Positions 1 to 6,859 of a stretch of DNA of 8,029 nucleotides are shown here, one piece after another. The stretch spans positions 1-8,029 of the forward strand of contig JAKURJ010000014.1 in assembly GCA_022452125.1 (NCBI GenBank), read 5' to 3'. A program made the translations under genes and the position numbers. Numbering within the stretch: the stretch's first letter is position 1; the number at the start of each line of letters is the position of its first letter. This DNA comes from Candidatus Poseidoniaceae archaeon (lineage in GTDB: Archaea; Thermoplasmatota; Poseidoniia; Poseidoniales; Poseidoniaceae). The notes below the pieces were generated by a model. That model saw only the letters and a program-made list of their open reading frames with translations, did not search any database and was not told where the DNA came from.

Positions 1-1
1 A

Positions 2-733
2 TCCCCTGAATTAGAGGATTTGGTCGACTTGGTTTCGATCGATGAGCCGGTTATTGTTAACGCAGGCGCCACGGACAATCTTGGAAATCCTTTACCAAGA
101 ATTGCAGCAATTGATTGTGGAATAAAGTACAATATTCTTCGCAGCCTATGTTGTCAATTCGAAGTGGTTTGGTGCCCTCCACATACCTCTTTCAAGGAAG
201 CACAATCTTTCGGTATAGTCGCCTTATTCTGTTCGAATGGGCCGGGCGACCCTGCTCATCCAGGAAAAGCAACAATGGCAAGAAACACGCTTGCTGAAGC
301 TGTAAAAGCAAACATTCCAGTGATGGGAATTTGTCTTGGACACCAGTTGTTGGGTCTTGCAAGCGGACTGCAAACATACAAGATGCGCTATGGTCACAGA
401 GGCGCAAATCAACCGTGTGTTGATTTGGAAAGCGGAAGAGTTTGGATTACCAGTCAAAATCACGGATTTGCTGTAGCAGATCCTGATGCGGGGATGCTAG
501 CAGCACACCCATCTGGAGCATGTTCTCCAGAAGGAGAAAACCTACACGGCGATCAGGTCAAAGTCAGATTCGTAAATGCAAATGACAGAACTGTAGAGGG
601 ATTAGACATTGTAGATAAATCCGTTTTCACTGTTCAGTTCCACCCTGAGGCCGCACCGGGTCCACACGATGCTTATCCACTCTTTGCAAGATTCCGTGAA
701 ATGGTTGATGCCCATTATGGGGGTGCAAACTGA
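2..733 (+). CDS. carA: Carbamoyl-phosphate synthetase small (glutaminase) subunit, 5' truncated by the window edge
   Basis: This subunit hydrolyses glutamine and passes ammonia to CarB in cytosolic carbamoyl-phosphate synthesis for pyrimidines and arginine. The reading frame is open to the left edge (six codons precede the TTG at 20), so that TTG is not the real start and the N-terminal part lies outside the window; 243 codons are visible. What remains is essentially the class I glutamine amidotransferase domain. Its landmarks occur in order: DCGIKYNILR, the CSNGPGDP loop, GICLGHQLLG with the nucleophile Cys at 332-334, YGHRGANQP, TSQNHGFAV, and QFHPEAAPGPHDA with the catalytic His at 641-643 and Glu at 647-649. 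The Cys-His-Glu triad is therefore intact. CarA is usually about 350-380 residues, so roughly a third is missing. The stop TGA overlaps the carB ATG by one base, which suggests translational coupling. The family assignment is very secure. Confidence 0.97.
   Translation, partial: SPELEDLVDLVSIDEPVIVNAGATDNLGNPLPRIAAIDCGIKYNILRSLCCQFEVVWCPPHTSFKEAQSFGIVALFCSNGPGDPAHPGKATMARNTLAEAVKANIPVMGICLGHQLLGLASGLQTYKMRYGHRGANQPCVDLESGRVWITSQNHGFAVADPDAGMLAAHPSGACSPEGENLHGDQVKVRFVNANDRTVEGLDIVDKSVFTVQFHPEAAPGPHDAYPLFARFREMVDAHYGGAN
719..725 (+). promoter_or_regulatory. Ribosome binding site of carB inside the carA 3' end
   Basis: GGGGGTG lies 7 bases before the carB ATG at 733 and differs at one position from the archaeal Shine-Dalgarno core GGAGGTG. 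It sits within the last carA codons. With the TGATG stop/start overlap, it supports ATG 733 as the carB start and coupled translation of the two subunits. Confidence 0.6.
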
Positions 734-3700
734 TGCCTCGTCGTGAAGATTTGGAGACCATTCTTGTTCTAGGTTCCGGGCCGATTAAAATTGGGCAAGC
801 TGCTGAGTTCGATTTCTCAGGATCACAAGCGGTGCAGGCGCTCAGGGAAGATGGATACAAAGTAATCCTTGTCAACTCCAACCCTGCAACGATTCAAAAT
901 GACCCAGAAATGGCTGATAAGGTGTACATTGAGCCACTTTTGCCCGATACTATTCGTCGTATATTGGAGATTGAAAGGCCGGATGCTTTGTTGGCAGGAA
1001 TGGGTGGTCAAACAGCACTAAACATCGCTAGTGAACTTGCTCACGCAGGGGTATTGGACGAACTAGGTGTGGAATTGATTGGTTCTGATTTAGATGCAAT
1101 CGATAAAGCAGAAGATAGAGATTTGTTTAACCAAGTCTGTCTTGGAATTGATTTGCCAATCTCAGACGCAAGTGCTTGGAATTCAATGGAAGAGGGTCGA
1201 GCCGCAGCCGCTGAAATCGGTAGTTGGCCAATCCTGATTCGCCCAGCATTTACTCTTGGAGGATTAGGTGGAGGAACCGCTTGGAATACAGGTGAGTTGG
1301 TAGAAATCGCAACACTTGGTCTAAGAAACAGTAGAATTGGCCAAGTTCTAATCGAGGAAAGTATTCTTGGATGGCAGGAATATGAATACGAAGTTATGAG
1401 GGACACTGCAGATAATGCTACCATCGTCTGTACCATGGAGAATATCGACCCGATGGGAGTTCACACAGGTGAATCAACAGTTGTAGCCCCGGTTCAATCA
1501 TTATCAGATAGAGACCATATGCAACTTAGAGACATGTCGCTTTCACTGATCCGTGAATTGAATATCAAAGGCGGCTGTAATGTACAGTTCGCAGTAAATC
1601 AATCGACAGGAGAAGTAAGGGTCATCGAAGTCAACCCTCGTGTTTCGAGGTCTTCTGCGCTTGCTTCGAAAGCAACGGGCTATCCTATCGCAAGAATGGC
1701 TGCGAAGATCGCTGTCGGTTACACACTTGATGAATTGCCAAATCCAATCACTGGAGAAGGTACAACTGCTGCCTTCGAGCCAACACTAGATTACTGTGTT
1801 GTTAAAATTCCGAGATGGCCTTTCGATAAATTCAGAACTGCTGATAGAACACTAGGAACTTCGATGAAGTCCACTGGCGAAGTTATGGCAATAGGGCGAT
1901 GTTTCGAGGAGGCATTCCTCAAAGCTTGGGCATCACTTGAGCAGGGGGCACCTCACCCTAGACCGCTAACTAGGGCGGATGAATCAGAAGGAGAAGGAAT
2001 GGCTGAACGTGCATTTGAGCAACTTCCTGACAATGTACTAATTGATTGGTTGAGGATTGCAACTGACAGGAGAATGGGTGCTGTAATCGAGGCATTCAGA
2101 AGGGGATGGAGCATCGAAAGAGTCCATGAAATCACCAGAATTACTCGATGGTTCTTGTATGGGTTCCAGAGAATCGCCAATGTTGAAAATGAAATTGTGG
2201 CAAGAGCTTGCAGCCCTAGAGATTTGACTGCTGATGAATTGAGGAAGTGGAAGAGTTTCGGTTTCTCTGATGGTCACATTGCTGATGCGTTGTCAGGATT
2301 CCCAACAACAGGTCTCAAAGAACTAGTTGAAAGTAAGAGTGAACAGGCAGTAATGAAAGCAAGACATGGCCATGCAGTTCATCCAATCTTCAGAATGGTA
2401 GACTCTTGTGCTGCGGAATTCGCTGCTAAGACTCCATATTATTACTCAACTTACGAGCCTTATGGTGACAATCGCATCGACATATTGCCAGATTTGGAAA
2501 ATCGAGTCAAACGAAGGCAAGTCGTAATCGGTTCTGGGCCAATTCGTATTGGACAAGGTATTGAGTTCGATTATGGATGTGTTCATGCTGTTAAAGCGAT
2601 TAGAGAAGCAGGCATGGATGCTGTACTGATGAATAATAATCCCGAAACAGTATCGACGGATTTTGATACATCAGACCGTCTATACTTCGAACCTCTGACT
2701 CTAGAATATGTCACAGAAGTTCTACTACGTGAGAAAGCGCATGGAATCCTACTGCAATTCGGTGGACAGACAGCAATCAATCTTGCTCTACCGCTCGAAG
2801 CAAGACTACCTGTCCTCAACATGGATTTAGAAATCCTAGGGACGAGCTGCGATGCAATAGATGAGGCTAGCGATAGGGAAAGATTCGAAGCCTTCGCTGA
2901 GAGAATCGGTTTGCAAATGCCTCGAGGCGCGACAGGGACCAGTGCCGATGATGTTAGGGCCGCTGTTGAGAAGATAGGCTACCCCGTTCTGATTCGCCCA
3001 TCATATGTTCTTGGCGGAAGAGGTATGGAGATTCTAGCCAATGAAAAGCAGCTTGAATCTTACCTAGCAGAAGCATATCTAGCACCTGACAAACCTTTGC
3101 TAGTGGATGAATATCTTGGACATGCGATAGAATTGGACGTCGATGCAGCATCAGACGGTAAAGAAGTCCTCATCGGTGCCGTAATGGAACACCTGGAAGA
3201 AGCAGGAATACACTCCGGAGATTCAACATGTTTCATTCCTACTCAGAATATCAGTAATGAAATGCTGGAACGGGTAAGAAAGCAAACTAAGGAAATTGGA
3301 ATTGGACTCAAAATCAAAGGATGTTTCAACATACAATTCGCTATACAGGGAGATAACCTGTATTGTCTTGAAGTCAACCCCAGAAGCAGTAGGACCGTGC
3401 CGTTTGTAGCGAAAGCTACTGGGGTTCCAATGGCCAGAATCGCTGCAAGAGTGACCTTAGGAATAGACCTGAGCGAACAGGAAATACCGAAAGCGACTTC
3501 TGGACATGTTGCTGTCAAAGCACCTGTGTTCCCATTCATCAAATTGCAAGGATTAGACCCTGCTCCTGGGCCTGAAATGAAGTCTACCGGTGAAGTTTAC
3601 GGTTCCGATACGAGAGCAGACGTTGCCTATCTCAAGGCTAGATTGGCAACTGAGATACCTGTTGCCAAAGAAGGAGGTGCATACCTGACCGTTAGAGATG

Positions 3701-4068
3701 AGGACAAGGAAGCATTGATTCCAGTTGCGAAGCAACTCGAGGATATGGGCTTCACAATCTATGCTACTCCTGGAACTGCTGATACTATTAGAGCAAGCGG
3801 CGTCGAGGTTCAAACTGTCTATAGAATAAATGAAAGAAAGCATCCTGATGCACTTGATTTGATGCGTAAAGGCCAAGTTTCGTTTATCGTAAATGTTCCT
3901 ACTGTCTCTGGCGGTGCTGTCAGAGATGGAAACATGATGAGAAGATTAGCTGTAGAGATGAACATACCATTCGTGACAACTATGTCTGGTGCTGTCATGG
4001 AAGTCTTAGCAATCAAGGCAAACCGTGAGGTAGACTTGGTTCCAATGAGGCTCAAAGTGAATTACTAA
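733..4068 (+). CDS. carB: Carbamoyl-phosphate synthetase large subunit
   Basis: The large subunit makes carbamoyl phosphate from bicarbonate, ammonia and two ATP. It is complete at 1111 residues, against about 1073 in E. coli. The internal duplication is clear. The first half starts with GSGPIKIGQAAEFDFSGSQA and has an ATP-grasp domain with RPAFTLGGLGGG (Arg170) and EVNPRVSRSSALASKATG. A helical oligomerisation region follows (about 405-590). The second half starts with GSGPIRIGQGIEFDYG (about 600) and has RPSYVLGGRGME (Arg755) and EVNPRSSRTVPFVAKATG. A C-terminal MGS-like allosteric domain runs from about 975. Most of the extra length lies in the oligomerisation region, including a proline/glutamate-rich piece at residues 407-422. 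In the allosteric domain, Lys992, Thr1012, Thr1015 and Asn1054 appear to match E. coli ligand-binding residues, but the second threonine of the NTT motif is replaced by proline. The ATG start is supported by an SD and by the carA overlap. The stop directly abuts the stop of the convergent gene. Confidence 0.98.
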   Translation: MPRREDLETILVLGSGPIKIGQAAEFDFSGSQAVQALREDGYKVILVNSNPATIQNDPEMADKVYIEPLLPDTIRRILEIERPDALLAGMGGQTALNIASELAHAGVLDELGVELIGSDLDAIDKAEDRDLFNQVCLGIDLPISDASAWNSMEEGRAAAAEIGSWPILIRPAFTLGGLGGGTAWNTGELVEIATLGLRNSRIGQVLIEESILGWQEYEYEVMRDTADNATIVCTMENIDPMGVHTGESTVVAPVQSLSDRDHMQLRDMSLSLIRELNIKGGCNVQFAVNQSTGEVRVIEVNPRVSRSSALASKATGYPIARMAAKIAVGYTLDELPNPITGEGTTAAFEPTLDYCVVKIPRWPFDKFRTADRTLGTSMKSTGEVMAIGRCFEEAFLKAWASLEQGAPHPRPLTRADESEGEGMAERAFEQLPDNVLIDWLRIATDRRMGAVIEAFRRGWSIERVHEITRITRWFLYGFQRIANVENEIVARACSPRDLTADELRKWKSFGFSDGHIADALSGFPTTGLKELVESKSEQAVMKARHGHAVHPIFRMVDSCAAEFAAKTPYYYSTYEPYGDNRIDILPDLENRVKRRQVVIGSGPIRIGQGIEFDYGCVHAVKAIREAGMDAVLMNNNPETVSTDFDTSDRLYFEPLTLEYVTEVLLREKAHGILLQFGGQTAINLALPLEARLPVLNMDLEILGTSCDAIDEASDRERFEAFAERIGLQMPRGATGTSADDVRAAVEKIGYPVLIRPSYVLGGRGMEILANEKQLESYLAEAYLAPDKPLLVDEYLGHAIELDVDAASDGKEVLIGAVMEHLEEAGIHSGDSTCFIPTQNISNEMLERVRKQTKEIGIGLKIKGCFNIQFAIQGDNLYCLEVNPRSSRTVPFVAKATGVPMARIAARVTLGIDLSEQEIPKATSGHVAVKAPVFPFIKLQGLDPAPGPEMKSTGEVYGSDTRADVAYLKARLATEIPVAKEGGAYLTVRDEDKEALIPVAKQLEDMGFTIYATPGTADTIRASGVEVQTVYRINERKHPDALDLMRKGQVSFIVNVPTVSGGAVRDGNMMRRLAVEMNIPFVTTMSGAVMEVLAIKANREVDLVPMRLKVNY
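1956..1975 (+). repeat. Inverted repeat inside carB (possible remnant of a palindromic element)
   Basis: CCCTAG (1956-1961) and CTAGGG (1970-1975) form perfect 6-base arms around an 8-base loop, in frame within carB. The hairpin encodes part of residues 407-422 (PHPRPLTRADESEGEG), in the linker after the first ATP-grasp domain, where E. coli CarB is shorter by my eye alignment. The encoded peptide resembles translations of palindromic intergenic repeats, but the arms are short and only one copy is visible. Origin as an inserted repeat is inference. Confidence 0.35.
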
Positions 4069-5262
4069 TCAGCAGGCATCGTATGCTTCGATGATATACT
4101 CAGTAAGCGGGCTTGTCCAAGCAAGTTCACTGATTCCGTCTTTTCCTTCTGAATCATAGACTCTTACCACATCTTGGACACGTACATTCCCATCACTCGA
4201 TCTGGCCAAAATGGTCTTTGGTTTCAGAACCTTTCCTGTGCCGTGAGGGTCGTAGATGCTGTCCAGTGCCTCTGCCAAGAACCAATCGGCTTTGTCCGCA
4301 GGGTCACCTTCGAATGTTTTCTTTGGTCGCTTAGTACCGCCAAATAATCCACCTGCCTTTTTCTTTGGTGTAGTAGCATTGGATTTCTTCTTTACAGACG
4401 CTGTTGATGATTTGGATTTTGAAGCAGTCTTCTTTTCTGTAGCGCCTTTGCTAGCAGCGCTGCGCCCCTCAAATTCAGCTTCAAGTTCCTTTCTAATCTC
4501 TTTCTCAAGTTTCTTCCTAAGGGCATTTTCATCAACAGATTTTGCATCCTTCTGGATATTTTCAATGACTGTGAGGTAGTGAGATGCAACTTGGATTAAC
4601 GCTGTCTCCATACTTGCTTCAAGTTGCATAGATACGACATCTCCAGAGGAGTCTCTCCACTTCCTCCACTGAAGCATTGTGTTGGAATGAATATCAGAAC
4701 CACACTTAGGACAGAATGACCTCTTGGGTGGTTTCAATACAGGAATTGAGCGCATAGCATCTGGGTCGATACCTTCGTGTTCACCGCTTGATACATCATG
4801 AATGTGAGTACTCGCTTCCATTCCAAGATTCATTGCATCGCGGAATAGTCCTTCAGATAAGTCGAGGTCTCCTTTTTGGACCAAAACCCAGGCATCTGTT
4901 CCTCTTACTGTAGCACGAACAGCAGCAGCGGCGGCTTCGGACTCACCAAACTGATAGTTTATGAATGCACTTTCGCTAACTTCTGCTCCTTCTTCTTGTT
5001 CTTGCTCAGAGTCATCATCGTCAGCTGGTGCAGCGATTCCAAGTAGAATTGGATTGGCTCCTTCTTCGACCTTAGCAATCATGTCGAATTTTTCAGCCAT
5101 CGACAAGTCGTCACGTGTTCTAATGACGTCCTTTAGTTGATTCAAATCGTGCCCAGTAGCAGTAATTGGACCTCTTACTGTGAGGTCATTTCCACAAGAT
5201 AGACAAAACTTCGAAGCGGGTTCGACGCTAGCCTCACAACTGGGACAATACACTCCGGCCAT
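4069..5262 (-). CDS. Zinc-ribbon protein of unknown function with acidic, coiled-coil and Lys/Ser/Thr-rich segments
   Basis: I do not recognise this family. The first ATG is at 5262 (MAGVYCPSC, 397 residues). The frame continues upstream to a TTG at 5292 (407 residues), but starting at the ATG puts the zinc ribbon at the N-terminus, as is common; neither start has a convincing SD. Visible parts, numbered from the ATG: a C-x2-C-x10-C-x2-C zinc ribbon (Cys6, 9, 20, 23); an acidic stretch (81-93, DDDDSEQEQEEGAE region); a lone second knuckle FCPKCGSD (Cys184, 187); a charged segment likely to form a coiled coil (about 243-267, with LRKKLEKEIRKELEAEFEG); a low-complexity Lys/Ser/Thr/Ala-rich linker (about 270-317); and a C-terminal region (318-397) that may fold separately. 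No signal peptide or membrane segment is seen, so it is probably cytosolic. It is the last gene after gfcR and lysS on this strand, 79 bases beyond lysS. A role in nucleic-acid or ribosome binding is possible but unproven. Confidence 0.85.
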   Translation of the reverse strand: MAGVYCPSCEASVEPASKFCLSCGNDLTVRGPITATGHDLNQLKDVIRTRDDLSMAEKFDMIAKVEEGANPILLGIAAPADDDDSEQEQEEGAEVSESAFINYQFGESEAAAAAVRATVRGTDAWVLVQKGDLDLSEGLFRDAMNLGMEASTHIHDVSSGEHEGIDPDAMRSIPVLKPPKRSFCPKCGSDIHSNTMLQWRKWRDSSGDVVSMQLEASMETALIQVASHYLTVIENIQKDAKSVDENALRKKLEKEIRKELEAEFEGRSAASKGATEKKTASKSKSSTASVKKKSNATTPKKKAGGLFGGTKRPKKTFEGDPADKADWFLAEALDSIYDPHGTGKVLKPKTILARSSDGNVRVQDVVRVYDSEGKDGISELAWTSPLTEYIIEAYDAC

Positions 5263-5302
5263 GACACGGCAACAACAGTAGGCCCCTTTCAATCGAACGG
5301 TT

Positions 5303-5319
5303 CAGATACTACGTATCTG
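5303..5319. repeat. Perfect 7-base inverted repeat between lysS and the zinc-ribbon gene
   Basis: CAGATAC-TAC-GTATCTG has perfect 7-base arms around a 3-base centre. It lies 22 bases beyond the lysS stop and about 40 bases before the ATG of the zinc-ribbon gene. No T-run follows it on the minus strand, so it does not look like an intrinsic terminator. It could be an operator for the downstream gene or an RNA hairpin; which is not decidable from one copy. Confidence 0.5.
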
Positions 5320-5341
5320 TTGAATTTGCTTAGTTTGGAGT

Positions 5342-6847
5342 TCAGCCGAGTAATTCCAGAACTCTAATTCTTTCCAATTCTGACAAAATCGGGGCTAGCC
5401 TCGGACCTTTTTCTACACCCAAGATTGCAAGGTACAGGTTTCTGTAGCCTTCTTTTGGACTGATTTCATTGTTCTTGAAACATGAAGATATTGCTTCACC
5501 AATCGACTTCGTGTTCCATTCACAATCAGCTAAAGATTGGCTTAAAGCACTGGATATGCCTTCATCTATTCCTACCATCCTTTCTTTTCTGACACTAATT
5601 CTTAGTTCAGCAGGGAAATGATCACCATTGATCCAATTTCGCATTCTAGTTAATTTGTCGGAAATCCCATCTCCTAGGGATTGAACAATCTCCTCGTCAC
5701 TCTTTACTTGCGCAAGCATTGCCAAATGTCTGAAAGAAACTTTCGAACTTGTAGAATCACCAATTCGGCTCATTCTCAGTGCTCCTTCAGCATCTTCGAT
5801 AGCAACTCTTTGTCTTCGTGACAGACTTTCATCACTCATTTCTGATTCTAAGTCTCTTGACAATAGTCTCTCATATTCATCCGCCAATTCGACTAATGAC
5901 ATTCCAGAATCAAATGTAATTGCCTTCTTGGGCTTTGTTGAAGCGATTAGATATCGCAAAATTTCTGGAGGAACCAATTCCAAAGCTTCCAGCGGTCCTA
6001 TTGTATTGCCAGTCGATGAAGACATAGCGCCTTGTCCTTTCAGTGAAATCCATTCGTAAACAAGAGGATGAGGTGGATTATCTCCAAATAATGCAGATAT
6101 CTCCTTTCCAGTTGCATAAGACCCACCGGCTGCACCGTGGTCCTTTCCAAACGGTTCACAAGTTACCCCAATCCAGCCCCATTTTGCAGGCCAATCAATT
6201 CTCCAGGGGAGTTTTCCTTCCGCTTTGTTTAGGTCAGATTTACCGGGTGTACCATCCTGAGTCCAATGGACATATGGCCATTCGAAACCTGTTACGGTTA
6301 CCCCGTCCAAACTCCCGTTGTGCCCATATGGGTTGTAAGGGAACCAATCGGGTGCAAGTTCGCGACTACTTACTCGCTCAATTATCTCTCTAATTTCATC
6401 AGCCTTTTCACAAGCAATGCGTGCTTTTTCTGCGAACTCACCATTTGCATAAGAGGTATAGTTGTCAATAATTCTAGGCCTGACATCAATTTGTTCTAGA
6501 GCGGCCAAGAAAGGCTCTAGGAAGTGTTCAGCATAGTTTCGCCCGTCACTTCCGGGACAGCCATTTTCATCTGGAGCGGGTATAGTAGCCAATGCACAGC
6601 CAATGTACTGTCCGTATTCGTCTGATAAGAAAGGATACACCTTTCGCAAAGGATCAGCTGAATCTACAATAAAAACAAATTCTGCATCCATTCCAGCGTT
6701 TTTACAAGCCCTAGTTATCATGTCCCCTGTTAGAATCTCTCTGAGGTGTCCAATGTGGAATTCTCCACTTGGAGTGATTCCAGATGCGATAATGTGCTTG
6801 TTTCCTCGCTGCGACAAGGTTTGTGCAGCAAAGTCAGCCCAGTGCAA
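5342..6847 (-). CDS. lysS: Lysyl-tRNA synthetase, class I
   Basis: This enzyme charges tRNA-Lys in the cytosol; the class I form, unrelated to the common class II LysRS, is typical of many euryarchaea. Start chosen: TTG at 6847, giving MHWADFAAQTL (501 residues). The family usually begins this way, and GAGGTGG lies 5 bases upstream; a GTG at 6856 would add three residues and sit inside that SD. Landmarks: ASGITPSGEFHIGHLRE with HIGH at 31-34; LPWRIDWPAKWGW; CEPFGKDHGAAGGSYATG; and a KMSKS-type loop reading GAMSSSTGN (273-281). A helical C-terminal anticodon-binding part follows. Oddities: the KMSKS loop contains no lysine, and the segment before LPWRIDWP (about 168-215), where many archaeal relatives have zinc-binding cysteines, contains none. 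The core signatures still argue for a functional LysRS. It starts 10 bases after the gfcR stop, which implies co-transcription. Confidence 0.96.
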   Translation of the reverse strand: MHWADFAAQTLSQRGNKHIIASGITPSGEFHIGHLREILTGDMITRACKNAGMDAEFVFIVDSADPLRKVYPFLSDEYGQYIGCALATIPAPDENGCPGSDGRNYAEHFLEPFLAALEQIDVRPRIIDNYTSYANGEFAEKARIACEKADEIREIIERVSSRELAPDWFPYNPYGHNGSLDGVTVTGFEWPYVHWTQDGTPGKSDLNKAEGKLPWRIDWPAKWGWIGVTCEPFGKDHGAAGGSYATGKEISALFGDNPPHPLVYEWISLKGQGAMSSSTGNTIGPLEALELVPPEILRYLIASTKPKKAITFDSGMSLVELADEYERLLSRDLESEMSDESLSRRQRVAIEDAEGALRMSRIGDSTSSKVSFRHLAMLAQVKSDEEIVQSLGDGISDKLTRMRNWINGDHFPAELRISVRKERMVGIDEGISSALSQSLADCEWNTKSIGEAISSCFKNNEISPKEGYRNLYLAILGVEKGPRLAPILSELERIRVLELLG

Positions 6848-6852
6848 GAAAA

Positions 6853-6859
6853 CCACCTC
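6853..6859 (-). promoter_or_regulatory. Ribosome binding site of lysS overlapping the gfcR stop codon
   Basis: On the minus strand GAGGTGG spans 6859-6853. Its first two bases are the last two bases of the gfcR TGA. It ends 5 bases before the TTG at 6847. This decides the lysS start in favour of the TTG over the GTG at 6856 and suggests translational coupling of gfcR and lysS. Confidence 0.7.

Noticed and set aside
20..22. TTG as the start of carA
   Set aside because: The frame is open upstream to the window edge and the CarA N-terminal domain is missing, so this is an internal leucine codon.
733..4068. Long repeat spanning carB
   Set aside because: The similarity of the two halves is the ancient internal duplication of all CarB proteins and not a recent DNA repeat.
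4256..4579. 107-codon plus-strand frame rich in Phe and Ser
   Set aside because: It is the antisense of the Lys-rich linker and coiled coil of the zinc-ribbon gene; the composition is explained by complementing lysine and glutamate codons.
5263..5292. Ten-residue cysteine-rich extension (CCC) of the zinc-ribbon protein from a TTG start
   Set aside because: It needs a TTG without a clear SD although an ATG follows directly before the zinc ribbon. I kept it only as an alternative.
5303..5319. Intrinsic terminator for lysS
   Set aside because: The hairpin has only 7-base arms and no T-run follows on the minus strand.
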